Assembly: GCF_014898815.1 (NCBI RefSeq)
Contig: NW_026515541.1
Location: 2,294,001-2,358,000 of the forward strand
Length of the DNA: 64,000 bases
DNA from: Panonychus citri
Taxonomy: Eukaryota; Arthropoda; Arachnida; Trombidiformes; Tetranychidae
Direction: 5' to 3'
In this document: piece by piece, positions 33,201 through 45,371 of the stretch
How the letters are laid out: every line of letters starts with the position of its first letter
Numbering within the stretch: position 1 is the first letter of the stretch
Translations under genes and position numbers: made by a program
The notes under the pieces: generated by a model
Database searches by the model: none
What the model was told of the DNA's origin: nothing
Seen by the model: only the letters and a program-made list of their open reading frames with translations

Positions 33201-35601
33201 TTCGTTGGTTTAGTAGCTTTCGGTTTTAGTGATACAGTGAAACTGGTACTTCGTCTCTCCTCGTCCAGCTATGGAATTGAACACAAAGACAATTAGAAAA
33301 TCGATTTTTGATCAAAATTGTTCTCGAACTTACCTGTTCTTTTAGCTGATCAGCTTCATCTTTCACTCTAACAAATTGTTCTTGTTTAGTTTCTAATTGT
33401 TTCACTAATCCATTCAATTCCTTTTGAACTTGATTTAATTTGTTCTTTACGTCAACCAATTCTTTTTCAATCTTTTTCTTTTCCTCTTCCAATTTTCTTC
33501 CATTTTCAAGAGCTTCTCTTTTCTCTCTGGTAATAGTAGACAATTTATCCTTCGATTCGTTTGATTTACTCTTTTCTTTCAAAAGTTCTGATTCAATGTT
33601 ACATATATTCTTGAGTAATTGTTTCTTTTCTCCTTCCAGAGACTGTACTTTGTTCACAAATGTAACATCCGATTTATTCTTAGAAAGTAAATCTAACTTT
33701 TCTTCAAGATTCTTCACCTTCTCCCTTTCCTTTTCCAGTTCGTCCGTTAATTGGGCTGATGATTCTTCCGATTGTGTCAATGTCGACGAATACCTATTCT
33801 CTTTGGATCGTAATTCGATCTGTGCCATCTCAAGACTCTTCTTAATCTCCGCCAGTTCCTCTTCAAGATTCTCATTAATCTTTTCCTTTGAATTAAGTGT
33901 CACCTGAAGTTTACTAATTTCGTCTTCCATTTGTCTACAGATCTCTTTCAATTCGAGTCGAGTCGCTGATTCTTTAACTACTCTCATTGGTGTTTTCTTA
34001 TAATTAAGAAGCTCCTTAACCTTACGATTGTCCATTGTCAATTTGGAAACTTCGGTCTCGAGAGTTGCGATTTTACGCTTCAATTGAACCTCTTCGTCCT
34101 CCTTGGCGGTTATTTGCTTCCTCAGTCCAGCGATAATGTCCTTCTCAGCCGATGCAATATCTTTCAATGGTTTCTTAAAGTCTTGAATGATTGTCGCCAA
34201 ATTAGTTGATGATTTAGAGGCCACTAGTTCACCTTTAAAGGAATCACATCGTTTCTCAAGTTCCGATATTCTGGTTTTCAATTCAATATTTTCGATCTGC
34301 AATTGGTCAACTGGACTTGGCGGTGGTCTTCTAGATACTCTCAACTGTAACCTCTTATTTTCTCCGGACAATTTTTCATTCTCACCTTCCAAGGTGATGA
34401 TTTTCTGTCTTAAAATGGAAGCTTCTTGTTCGACTAACTGTAATTGTCGTTTCAAATCAACTGCGGCCTCAGATTCAAGGGAACGACTTCTGACCATTAC
34501 CTTGGATGCTTTTCGTCGATGAACCTCAACTTCTGTCCTCAAATTGTCAACCTCTTTTTCCCTGTCAACCAGTTTCTTCCTCAATTCTCTGGCTTCGGTT
34601 TCAAGTATACGAATCTTATGCTCATAAATTACATTCGGAGGTGAACCCGGCGGAATCTCGGGTATTTCGACTTTGGTTAACGGCTGAGAGACCAACTTCT
34701 CTTGTAGATATTTAACTTCTTGACTTAGATTATCATTCTCTTGAACAATCTCATCACTTTTCTTCCTCAGAATTGCAATCTCTTGTTCATAAAATTCTAA
34801 CTGTAATTTCATCTCATCCACATTCAATTCATCACTGTCATCATCACCTGAACCTCTACCACCTTCGTTTCCTTTGTCTTTACAGCCACCAGATCTTTGT
34901 TTATTTGCCATTCGCTTAATTTGTGCCATCAATATATCATTTTCTTGCTCTAAATTGGATAATTTTTTCCTAATTGTTCTATTCTCTTCTTCAGCAAATT
35001 TCAATTGTTCCTGTAAATCTTTCTCCCTTTCCATGGTATCACATAAACTACGAACAGCTTCCTCATAGTCTTTAGCTGATGTTGAACTTGTTCCTTGAGT
35101 TGATGGTGAAGACGATTGAATAGATGAAGATCCATTTCGAGCCTCATTCAAAGCCGATTCAAGTCGATTCTTTTCACTTTTAACATCATTAATTTCACAA
35201 TGAAGTTTAAGCGAAACCTCTTTGGCGATCGAAAGCTCATTCTCCAAATCTCTCATTCGCTGTTTATCAAATGAAACCTTGGAAGTTTCTAAAAGATCAT
35301 TGATCTTTTTCTCTAGAACCGTTTTATCGGCCATCAATTGTTCATTGAGTCTCTCTGATTTCTTCAATTTAAATTGTAAAACTCGGCAATTCTTGGTTGT
35401 TGCCTCCAATTCTCGTTTAACATCTCGAAATTCAGAGACTTGATCTTCTCGAAAGGTATCATGAAGCTCTTCCAATTCTTGTGCCAATATTTTCACTTCC
35501 TTTTTGATCTCTTGATTTTCTTGTGTTAATTCAGTTACCAATTTCTCTGAGGCTTTTAATTTAGCTTTAAGAGATAAACTTGTTCCCTCACCTCGATCCA
35601 T
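30239..35601 (-). CDS. Long coiled-coil protein of the MTCL/SOGA type (one frameshift)
   Basis: Exon 1 is 35601-33334 (756 codons, MDRGEGTSLS), exon 2 is 33268-30430 and exon 3 is 30349-30239. The N-terminus has ELEELHDTFREDQVSEFRDV and TTKNCRVLQFKLKKSER, the conserved blocks of SOGA/MTCL microtubule-crosslinking factors. About 1200 residues of coiled coil follow, then a Ser/Arg-rich C-terminus. Known family members bundle or stabilise microtubules at the cortex and Golgi; that role is inferred here. Exon 2 is 2839 bases, one more than a multiple of three, although both ends are phase 0. The frame shifts near 31763-31770, in GGGAAAGAG on the coding strand, between RLELAWE and RQENQKLLN. Without the extra base the protein would be about 1738 residues. 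An assembly error is more likely than gene death. Confidence 0.78.
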
Positions 35602-36525
35602 AGTTCTTTGTGCTTTCTTTTTAATTGTTGAACCAGATCACAAAAGATATTTTCGAAGGCACAGAAAAAAAAACGAGATGAGAACAAAATAACAACAAGA
35701 AATAAAGTGTCACAAGCCAGAAATTGGATGAAGAGAAGAGTAACTGAAAGGAGGACACTGAAGATGAAAAATTCTCAAGATAATGATGATAATGATGAAG
35801 ATGATGAAGATAATCCTATGGAGAAGATTAAGATTTGCTGCCGAGAAAGGATAAGTACTTGAGTCGAGTTTTTTTCGTTGGATAACAATGTCGTTTATTA
35901 GATCGTTCAGATTTTCTTGAGGGAAAACAAAAAGAAACGTGAAAACAATTAATGAATGAAAACTGTTGATTATTATTATCAATCAATTGATGATAACAAT
36001 TCTCATTTGTGTAAGAGACTTTTAATTGTGAGCAAATTGTAAACAAGATGATAAAACCAGCTCACATTTAGACAATTTATCATCACAATTTAATCTTCCT
36101 CATTGTCAATCGATTCAAACTTCACCGCTATCATTGGGAATTTGTGTTTAATTGCTAATCAAAAGTTGTACATTTTCACATTCTTATTAAATCTAATCAG
36201 TTACATGTGAATTTATGGTAATTGATTATTGGTTGATCAACATTAAATCACGTTCACTGATCAGCAATCAACACTCATTTCTTGTGCACATAAATGTAAT
36301 AAAAGACAATCAAATATTGTTGATAAGTTAATGTATCAAAGAAACAATAAAATACATAAGCAAGATGATAATCAGCAATTAGGTTAATCAGTAATTGATT
36401 TGGTATCGAGACATTTTCAATTAGTTTCATATTGATAGTTTACTGAACGGGCAAACGCTATTTGTTGATTTGGTTTTAATTTCTGTGAGAGATTGTGTTG
36501 ATTTATTTTCAATTGATTGAGATCA
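35602..36525. other. Divergent intergenic region
   Basis: 5' flanks of the coiled-coil gene (minus) and the sugar-transporter-like gene (plus). It holds a GAT/AAT-rich patch at about 35781-35815. Two overlapping minus-strand open frames here (35710-35982 and 35828-36046) are low-complexity and not called. A 5' UTR intron is possible but not proven. Confidence 0.4.
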
Positions 36526-38057
36526 ATGAAACAATTAAAATTCTTCATCGATAATCGTTATAGCTTTTTTAAAACAATTTCCGTTTATTTGACCTACTTT
36601 TCGATCGGATGTGTTTCAGCTCTACTTGGTTCGAGTCTTTTGGACTTACAGATACTTGCGAATACTGATTTCGCGAAAATATCGTTACTTGTAACGTTCA
36701 GAAGTGTTGGTCATGTGTCTGGGTCACTAATTGGTAACGATGTTTATCTAATTGTTTTTTTTTGTTCGATATGAGTACTAACTTAATTGAATTTTCGCTC
36801 ATTTCCTAAGCTGGAATCATTGGATCGAAGTTTAAATTGTCTCTGGTTTTGGCGATTACCAACTTTTTCTCAGGACTATTTATCGGCCTTGTACCTTTTC
36901 TGGTCAAATTTGAATACATGTCAATTTGTATCTTAATTGCTGGTATTAATTATGGGATAGCCGATATACGTAAGTGACCTGATTGTCTCTCAAATAATGG
37001 GCTTTGTGATTAATTGATTCAATATGTTAAGTGAGTGCGAGTTCAATCACAATCATTTGGAAGGATAAATGTGCCAACTTTATACAAGTGCTTTTCCTAT
37101 TCGGTGGTATTGGAGCTTTAATTTCACCCGTTATTACGAGGCCATTTTTGTTACCATCGAATGACGAAAAGACAAGTTTCAATATGAACAGTTCGATGGT
37201 CAATTCAATTGATGTTCAATCAACCTTTTCGAAGCAAAATTATGAATCAGCTGATGTTACTGTTCATTATGCGTTTTTAATTTGTGGCCTAATTGGGATC
37301 ATTATATCGATACCGTTCATGTACTTTTATTTGAATGAACGGAAAAAAAGTCTTGAAATTCAAGTTAAACGAAACGACCAATTAGCTAACGCAAACCCTC
37401 AACAGACAAATGACCTAACCTGGAAATCATATATCGCCGTTGCTTTGGTAGCCATCGTTGGTCACTCAGCTTATAGCTTGGAAACTGTTGTCAGTAAGTT
37501 TACCTCGAGTCTTTGAATGAACATCAATTTGAACATTTAACTTAATTATATCAATAGATTCATTGGCTACTTCGTTTTCGGTAAAATCTGACCTTCACAT
37601 GGACAAAAAATCGGGTGTCTTACTGGCGACCGTTTTCTGGTCATGTTTCTCATTTTATCGGCTCATTTTTATTCCACTAACTTTCATTATTTCAGAGTCT
37701 AAATTGTTAGCGACTAGTTTAACCATCTCGCTGACTGGCCTTTTAATTACCGTTCCTTGGGCGAATAACAATGAAATTTGTATCTGGATTGGGTTCACAC
37801 TCATTGGAATCGGTATCTCACCGATATTTGCCGCTTCTTTTGGTGTTCTAAATTCTTATATCATAATAACACCCAGAATAGTCTCGATAATCTTATCGAT
37901 TACGCTAATCGGTGAGTCGATTCACCCTGCGATCGCTGCATTTCTTATGACCAAAAAAATGATTGTATTTTTATACTATTTGGGTGCTTTAGGAATCAGT
38001 TATATCCTCTCATTGATGATACTAATTGTCTACTGTAAGAAAGCACTTGAATACTAA
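36526..38057 (+). CDS. MFS transporter, NaGLT1/MFSD4-like
   Basis: Exons 36526-36733, 36811-36969, 37032-37493 and 37558-38057 join in phase (1329 bases, 442 residues). The start is the ATG of MKQLKFFIDN; an upstream in-frame TTG is not used. The first helix region reads GSSLLDLQILANTDFAKIS, which matches the LGP-LLDL---S---IS pattern of sodium-dependent glucose transporter 1 and MFSD4. GGIGALISPVITRPFL then corresponds to the family's HF-F--GA--SPL segment. About 12 membrane helices are present, with a hydrophilic central loop at about 170-200 and 230-255. Expected to sit in a membrane and move a sugar or other small solute; the substrate is unknown. Confidence 0.75.
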
Positions 38058-38165
38058 TCAATCAAATGATAAACAATCAGATTAAAATGATCAAACAAAT
38101 AAGCAAAACATTTCGACACATTTTTTTGAAACAAACAATTCGAATGTCAGAATCAAGGTACTTAC

Positions 38166-38275
38166 TCGAAAAGGACGAAACCGTTTCCATGTACATCCTT
38201 CGAGTCTCCGCTCCACCAGGAAGCTTTTCATCAGCAATAATCTTAATCCATTGATTAACACACGATAAACGATAT
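38166..38275 (-). pseudogene. Relic exon 2 of a third muscle-protein-20 gene
   Basis: The minus strand reads QWIKIIADEKLPGGAE and ends at a good donor (GA|GTAAGTACC). Base by base it follows exon 2 of gene A: shared CAATGGAT, ATTG-TG--GAA, CTTCC, GGATGTAC, ACGG, TCCTTT and AGTAAGTA in the same order. The conserved CH-domain core after LP-G is lost through frame changes. No companion exons 3 or 4 were found toward lower coordinates, where the MFS gene ends at 38057. A truncated duplicate. Confidence 0.65.
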
Positions 38276-38534
38276 AAACCTGAGCAATTGGTTAGAACCA
38301 CGAACCTTGAATCTTTGATTATGATGATGAAAGTGGTTGAGGTTTTAATCCAATGAAGATGGCACAAAATTGATGAACAATTTAAACATCACAATAAATA
38401 ATCAATTCAACGATAGTGGAAGGAAAAATTGAAACTTAAATCAAAACAAAAAACAAAATTGAACAATTGAAAGTCATTAAAATGACTCAAAATAACAATA
38501 ATACTGGTGAAAAGATTAGGATGTTGGTGCATTT

Positions 38535-38625
38535 ACCATGGGGATGAGAGATGATGATGCAGACGCAGATGATGAGGATGAGGATGACAAAGATGATGAC
38601 GATGATGAGAGGATGATGATGAGTG
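38535..38625. repeat. (GAT)n-rich imperfect repeat
   Basis: Imperfect tandem GAT/GAC/GAG triplets between the relic exon and the duplicated noncoding block. A similar shorter GAT run lies in intron 1 of gene A, at the matching relative place. Confidence 0.7.
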
Positions 38626-38675
38626 AAAATAAGAAACAAATATCATCCCCATGCAGATCTCATGGTATCCGTGGT

Positions 38676-39425
38676 GATATTTTTGGCTGAAAATATCATT
38701 TACATTAAAATGAACAGATGAAGTGAACGTTCATTTCAAATAGTAACAGCAATTAGGTTACAAGCCAATATCTTAACAAGTGACATGATTTCACATCCAA
38801 AACTGGATTAACCCAACCTTAATTATGTTAATCGTAATGGTGATTAAATAAATTCTGTAAATAAATTCACAAAGTAATCAAATGAAACCGTCAAATTGAA
38901 CGAAAATTGATTGAAAATCTTTGTCAACTTTTATTACCTTGACCAGGTAAAAGAAAATACGAAAAGATAATCAAATGATTTAAATTGTTAAACTAATTTT
39001 CTGTTGACATTTTGATTGTTGGGAACAACAATTAGTATTTAGGGTTGAAAAAAAAATGATCAATCTATTAATATGAGATTAACATTTAAAGTGATGAAAT
39101 TTTGTTGATGGTTTAATCTGTTGGTTGGATCAGTTAATCGTTAATTAAATTGGGTCATCAACATTGAATCTTGGAAAATTGTTGGATTAATTTTAATCGT
39201 GATTAAGGTGATTTAAAATTTGCACCAATCAACTGCACTTGAATAACTATTAATACCCTGATCATGGTTGAATTTTCATTGGCTTTATTTTTGTCTAAAC
39301 AAAATCAATCCCATGTTTATAAGTTTGTTATTAATATGGTTCAACTGAATTGCGAGCTCATGATAACTGGATTTATAAATTGAAAGAAACATAATTTGGC
39401 TGATTGCCAATCAACAAAACGATCA
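38676..39425. repeat. Noncoding blocks duplicated from upstream of Mp20 gene A
   Basis: 38676-38870 matches 26561-26757 and about 39290-39425 matches about 27340-27500, in the same order and orientation. With the relic exon at 38166-38275, this shows a segmental copy of the 5' half of gene A and its upstream region. No gene starts here now. Confidence 0.7.
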
Positions 39426-39760
39426 AGCCAACAATCTGGTAACTTTGAATGAAAATTGTTTTCTTCCACTCATTTGATTGTAAGTTACTACAATTAATAT
39501 GATTGGTTGATAAAGTGATTTAGTTGCAGTTTAATTAAAAGATTTACATTCAAATAATTATAATCATGATGGTGATGAGAAAAGTAAATTGTTCCAATAT
39601 TTACAATGATGTTTTCTTTCACTTTTGTGCTTATGTGAGCAAATCAAATCAAGGTAATAAATAAGCCGATAATTAATCATCACAATCATATACAAATTAA
39701 ACATAGAAAATGATGATCATAATTGTAGCAATTATCATGATTTAACAAGATGATTAATGA

Positions 39761-42319
39761 CTAACATTTTCCGTCAATACGTTTAATCTCTTCATCGGCA
39801 ATTTGAAATAATATGTTAAAATCAAGGTTAACATGAGCTCTCCAGAATTGGTAAGCTTTGCCCCAAATTTCAGCGGGAAATCTTGGACTGGAAATTCCCT
39901 GAAGGATTCGTGCCACTGCTCTGGGAGTCCAATTGTATTCATGGTGCATATTGAGTAGATGTCTAATATCCCGATGAATTTGATCAATGTCACAAGGTTG
40001 TAATTTCTCCGTTGGTTTAATTTGATTGGAATTAGTTGGATTTAAGATTGTCTTCAAATTGAAAACACAATCGCCTTCTTGGAATCCATGGGAAAAGTAT
40101 TTGTTCAGCGTTTCCTTGAGTTGGTTACTTTTTTTCAGATCAATTTTATCGATACAAGTTGGAAGTGAAAATTTGGTAAAAGTATCATAGATAAAATCTA
40201 ATCGGTTAATTTCAATACGCTCTTGTGAGGAGACATAATTGTAAAGAAATTGAATGATTGACTCGAGTTCAAATTGTTTCAAATTACCGGGAACTTTTAC
40301 TCTAATAGACAATTTAGTTAATTCTATTCTTGCTTTTCCACGAGTTTTTCGACCATCAGAAAGTTGAATCCATTCCAATGATCGCAACTGCCGGCGAACC
40401 TCACTTGATGGAATACCCAACATTGAGGCAATTTCAATGTAATTAAATTCTAATAAATTTGTCTCTTCACTTTTATTTGGTCGTAATGCCATGGCAACAG
40501 CGACTGGTGGACATTGGCGACTCATCTCATTTAAACCCTTGAAACCATCAACGTAAGAGAGTAATTTACAATGTGAGTAAGATGATGGTAAAAGAGTCAT
40601 TTGTTTCTCTGGATAATTAAGCTCAATGAAAGAGATCAACGTGAGAATATTTTCTTCCTTCATGTCAAGATCCATAGTTAAATCGTCAATTGGAATTGCT
40701 ACTTCGTGTCCTGGACAATTGACCTTTGAGCTTGAATTTAAATTTTCTTTGTCCATATTTTCATCACAATCAGCTTCGTTTATCGAATCGTCGTCATCTT
40801 CTTCTTCTTGGTTACCTATTGTGTCACATTTACACTTTTTAAATAGTCGCTGGACCAATTTCTCGACACTAGTTCGTTCACAACTATTGGAGAAAATGTA
40901 TCGCTTCAATTCAAATAAATCTTTTTTCAATGGATCCAAGAAAAGGTGACAATATGCCAAAGAATCATCTCGACCTGCACGACCGATTTCTTGAACATAA
41001 CTTTCAAAGCTTTTCGGTAAATTGTAGTGAATTATTGCTCGCACATTTGATTTATTAATTCCCATTCCAAAAGCAATTGTGGCCACTACAACTCGAACTT
41101 TTCCTTTGATAAAACCATTTTGAACTCGATTCTTCTCATCGGGTGGTAAACCGGCATGATAAGGTCTAGCGTCCCAACCATCAGATTTTTTGTCACATTT
41201 AATGTTTTGCATACTAGTACGAATATATTGTGCCAATCGAACGGTATCATCTCGTCGAGTGCAATAGACGATAATTGATTCCAAATTTCGCATTTTTTTA
41301 CTCTTCAAAAGCTCTATCAGTGCAGTATCTTTGTCAGTGTCTCTTGAAACAGAGAGGATAAGATTTGGAGGGATTTTGGTTATACCAAGAATATCATTCC
41401 TTGTGATACCAAGATTTTTCGTGATCTGTACACACGTTTCATAAGTTGCTGTTGCTGTCAATGCCAAGAAGGTTTTTATGTTAAGTTTATCAACGAGAGC
41501 TCGATACAGTTGAAGGTATGAAGGTCTGAAATTGTGAGACCATTCGGATAAACAATGAGCTTCATCGATACAAGCAAATCCTATTAGTGGAAGGGTTGCA
41601 AGGTCACGGAAATTTGAACCACCAGTGATAAACTCTGGGCTGATGAACAAAACTTGAGCGGTTCCTTTTCTTAAAGCATTTAGATTACTCTCTTTTTTAT
41701 CCATTTTAAGTCCACTATGGAGACAAACTGCCGACATTGGTTTGGGTAAATTAACAAGTTGATCTTCCATCAAAGAGATTAATGGTGAGACAACCAGAGT
41801 AATATATTTCTTGTGTTTCCATTGAACATAAGCGGGCAATTGGTAGCACAATGATTTACCCGATCCAGTACTGGAGATTAACAATGTTGACTGACCACGT
41901 AAAATCCTTTCAATTGTTTTACGTTGATAGTGTCTAAATTGTTCAAATCCAAATTCTGCCAAAGCTTCGTCAATAATTTCAGTATAATCACCATCTTCTG
42001 GTAGAATGGGTGAAACAATGGGTAACACCATTGAAGCAAAATCTAAATCATCGTCCAAAATACCATCCAATTCATCGGGATCATTACTCAAGGGCTGGTG
42101 AGCGGATAGAGCATCTCTCATTTGATCCTTATTCGGACAAGCATTAGCCCAATGTCCTTCTCCACCGCAAAGATAACAAACATTGGTTTTACCTTTGAAC
42201 TTTTGTTTCCAAGCTGTTCTCTTAAATTGCCTTACATTGGTTTTCTTAAAACCTCTGGAACAAAATACCTTTTTCTTTAGGTTAATCTTGCGAAAATTTT
42301 CAGAACCAGATTTTCCCAT
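39761..42319 (-). CDS. RECQL4: RecQ-family DNA helicase RECQL4
   Basis: A single exon of 852 codons from MGKSGSENFR; an in-frame ATG 54 bases upstream gives an unlikely hydrophobic leader. A basic N-terminus is followed by a zinc knuckle (CYLCGGEGHWANAC, residues 48-61), which is characteristic of RECQL4. The RecQ helicase core follows: Walker A TGSGKSLCYQLPAYV, DEAHCLSEWSHNFR, YHAGLPPDEKNRVQ and QEIGRAGRD. RECQL4 unwinds DNA in replication initiation and repair. The usual long N-terminus with the Sld2-like domain is missing from this frame. An unrecognised upstream exon cannot be excluded. The long C-terminus after the helicase core looks complete to its stop. Confidence 0.92.
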   Translation of the reverse strand: MGKSGSENFRKINLKKKVFCSRGFKKTNVRQFKRTAWKQKFKGKTNVCYLCGGEGHWANACPNKDQMRDALSAHQPLSNDPDELDGILDDDLDFASMVLPIVSPILPEDGDYTEIIDEALAEFGFEQFRHYQRKTIERILRGQSTLLISSTGSGKSLCYQLPAYVQWKHKKYITLVVSPLISLMEDQLVNLPKPMSAVCLHSGLKMDKKESNLNALRKGTAQVLFISPEFITGGSNFRDLATLPLIGFACIDEAHCLSEWSHNFRPSYLQLYRALVDKLNIKTFLALTATATYETCVQITKNLGITRNDILGITKIPPNLILSVSRDTDKDTALIELLKSKKMRNLESIIVYCTRRDDTVRLAQYIRTSMQNIKCDKKSDGWDARPYHAGLPPDEKNRVQNGFIKGKVRVVVATIAFGMGINKSNVRAIIHYNLPKSFESYVQEIGRAGRDDSLAYCHLFLDPLKKDLFELKRYIFSNSCERTSVEKLVQRLFKKCKCDTIGNQEEEDDDDSINEADCDENMDKENLNSSSKVNCPGHEVAIPIDDLTMDLDMKEENILTLISFIELNYPEKQMTLLPSSYSHCKLLSYVDGFKGLNEMSRQCPPVAVAMALRPNKSEETNLLEFNYIEIASMLGIPSSEVRRQLRSLEWIQLSDGRKTRGKARIELTKLSIRVKVPGNLKQFELESIIQFLYNYVSSQERIEINRLDFIYDTFTKFSLPTCIDKIDLKKSNQLKETLNKYFSHGFQEGDCVFNLKTILNPTNSNQIKPTEKLQPCDIDQIHRDIRHLLNMHHEYNWTPRAVARILQGISSPRFPAEIWGKAYQFWRAHVNLDFNILFQIADEEIKRIDGKC

Positions 42320-43910
42320 GATGGAAATAGATTGAACAATGGATTTAAAACAAATGTAAAAATAGAAAAACAATTAAAAACACCATCAACAATTTAAAAA
42401 CAATTTTCAGGTTAACAATTCATTTTGGTAATAAAGAGAGAAACAAATTTCCATCAAATTCCCGCCGAGTTCATTGTTACGTTTCCATAGCAACAGTTGA
42501 TTATTCACCAAAAACAATTTTCCAATCAAATTAACAATCACTAAGAACCAATAATTAAAGTTAAATCCATTTCAACCCAAAAGCTAATTGTGTTCAATTA
42601 AAATAAGTTAAAACAAATTCAATGAAAAGAAAATGAACTTTAAATCAATTTGAATGAAAAAAGAAAATTCGACAAAAAGAAAAAATTTTTGTTCTCCAAA
42701 GAGATTAAATTGTTGGCCCATAGATGGCGATGAATTGGTGAGATAAACAAACCTGAGGAAGAAAAGAAAACAAAATTTTGGATTTTAATTGTAATCATAA
42801 TTTTCTCTTAGTTTATTAATTGTTTAATTAAAATGTTCACGTAGAGAATTTATTGTGAAACTTGAGTTGAGATTTTCTAAGAATAAATCTAGTGAATTAA
42901 AGTTGAACGAAGAACCTTTTTTGCCCTGAGAGTTAAACAGGGAAAAGGTTTTGATTGACTAAAGAAAATCAAAAATGAGATGATTGATGTGATTTGATTT
43001 TAAATCGCCACTGATTTTATACTTAATTGTTCATTTGATTGCCATACAATAATTTACACAGTCTACTCTTTAAAACCATCGTTCATTTAATTCAGGTAAG
43101 TTTTGTTCCTTTTCTCTAAACTATTACAATAAGAGTCTGTTTTCTCTATGTGACAAAATTTAATCTCCTATGTTGATCAGTTCTTTTTGTATTCCATTTA
43201 TTCAATATCATAGAATAAGGGAAAACTTGAAGGTCGATGTTTACATTTACTTGTTATTGACACTTTTCTTTTATATTTAGAATATAAGAAATTCTCTTAT
43301 AATTTTAATAGATTAAATTCTCATAATTAAATTTCCTAAACCAGACTAACGTCCATTGGATGATGTTCAATATTCACTTTAGTTGAAATGTCCAATTTTT
43401 GAGTTTCTTTTTTCCTTAACATTCAAAGATTGATTTATTATCTTTCTCTATGTGTATTCAGCTATTGTTTCATCTCTATATTAATTATTTTAATCAAGTA
43501 TATTGGACTAATCGCAGTACTCTCAGTTTAAACTCGTACACTCTCATCTAAATCAGACTGTTAATTGCTGAGTGTTTAACTTGTTCTATTATTTTTACCT
43601 ATCAAGACTTTCAGACTTTATGTTGTTGTGTTTTCTCAAATTCATTATTTTCCTTTGATTCCATGTTAATCACCAATTGAGTTCTGTTTTATCTTTAATC
43701 TTCCAATCTAATTAACTTGATCATTTTTGACATTGATTTGTTTTCATTTATTACCTACAGAGATCCAGTCAATTATCATTCTTCTGGTTTGATTTTCATC
43801 AAAAGCTGAATCGCTCTTGCCATTTATTATCATTGACACAATTAATTCTTAACCATTTTATATCTTCACTGTGATCACTTTTGCAATAACCATTGGTCTC
43901 AAAATTAAAG
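42320..43910. other. Divergent intergenic region with SLC25A42 5' UTR intron
   Basis: Promoter and leader of RECQL4 (minus) and SLC25A42 (plus). A strong donor (CAG|GTAAGTTTTG at 43096) and acceptor (TTACCTACAG ending 43760) suggest a 5' UTR intron of SLC25A42. An imperfect hairpin (CCTTTTTTGCCCTG...CAGGGAAAAGG) lies at 42915-42949. No other gene is visible. Confidence 0.5.
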
Positions 43911-45371
43911 ATGATACAAGAAAATCAATCATCTGTTGGTCAGTCAAGTTCACATTCCATTCAAAATGAAGCCAAAAAGGTTTGTTATCAATTCAATATT
44001 CAAGATTCTAATCAAATTGTGTATATTTCACAATATCTCATGAAACAATTGACAATTAGTAACTTTATCTGATAATAATAAAGTGTTAGTTGTTCAAGTG
44101 TCTCCCATCAATAAAGTTCTGATCCAAGGGTCAACCTTTATTTTAAACAATTGAATTTACCCAATTCTAATTATGAATTTTGATTTGTTTTTTCTTGGTT
44201 TAGATTATGTTGACCAGTGGACAAGAGGAAATATCAAATTCATCAAAAGTTGTCACATCGTTGATCGCCGGTGCAGTCGCTGGTGGATTAGCTAAAACAA
44301 TTATTGCTCCACTTGACAGGACAAAGATTAACTTTCAGATTAAAAATATACCATTTAGTTTTCATGAAGCTTATAAGTTTATTGTGATATCTTACAAAGA
44401 GTCCGGATTAACCAGTCTATGGAGGGGAAATTCAGCCACCATGGCTCGGGTTCTGCCTTATGCTGCCATTCAATATACATCACATGAACAATTAAAGCGA
44501 TTACTTGGAGTTGAGACAAATGAAGATAAGTGAGTAGCTTTATCAAAATTAGGTAAACCACCATTTCCTTAATCAACAGATATTTACAGTCATTGAATGT
44601 CAATTATTTCTCTTTAACGTGAAAATGTTACCATTAAGATTGTATTGATATTGTTTGTATCATGTTAATTACTAGACTAATTATTGGAGAAACTTAATGA
44701 TATTTTTGTTTTTCATATTTTCTAGACGAAAACATCCTATCCGGAGTTATATCGCTGGATCTCTTGCTGGAGTAATTTCAACTTCTTTAACTTATCCACT
44801 AGATTTGGCCAGAGCTCGAATGGCTGTTACTCATAGAGAAAAATATAATTCACTTGGTGCCGTATTTCGTAAGACAATTAAACGCGAAGGATTGACCGCT
44901 GTTTACAAAGGTTATTTTCCAACCTTATTTGGAGTTATACCTTATGCTGGAACGAGTTTTTTCACTTACGAAACTTTAAAGAGGTTACATCATGGTAAGT
45001 AATTCCTTTGATTATTTTCCATTAGCAAAATTAATTGAGCTAAATTAATCTTAATTTTCTTAGATTACTATGGACCAGCTGATCCACATCCATTGGAGCG
45101 TTTAGTGTTTGGTGCAATCGCTGGTTTACTTGGACAATCGGCTTCATATCCTTTGGACATTGTTAGAAGACGAATGCAAACTCAACCCGGTTCGATGACA
45201 ATTTTCGGTGTACTTAATAAGGTTTTCGTTGAAGAAGGGATAATCCATGGATTATACAAAGGTCTCAGTTTAAATTGGGTTAAAGGTCCAATAGCTGTTG
45301 GAGTTAGTTTTACAACCTTCGATTTGGTTACTAAATTTTTAAGAGATTTATCCTTTTTTACTGGATTCTAA
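43911..45371 (+). CDS. SLC25A42: Mitochondrial carrier SLC25A42-like (CoA/ADP exchanger)
   Basis: Exons 43911-43979, 44204-44529, 44726-44994 and 45064-45371 join in phase and encode 323 residues, the usual length. Three Solcar repeats are present, with signatures APLDRTK, YPLDLARARM and YPLDIVRRRM; each ends in the W/YKG or RGN block. The N-terminus is short and Ser/Gln-rich. Repeat 1, with SLWRGNSATMARVLPYAAIQ, is typical of the SLC25A42/SLC25A16 branch. Human SLC25A42 imports coenzyme A into the matrix in exchange for adenine nucleotides. The assignment to SLC25A42 rather than SLC25A16 rests on overall similarity and is fairly, not absolutely, sure. Confidence 0.85.

Noticed and set aside
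35710..36046. Two overlapping minus-strand frames with Ile-rich runs
   Set aside because: They arise from GAT/AAT repeats in the leader region of the coiled-coil gene.
42915..42949. Hairpin CCTTTTTTGCCCTG/CAGGGAAAAGG
   Set aside because: An imperfect short stem in intergenic sequence with no RNA-gene features. Chance pairing is likely.
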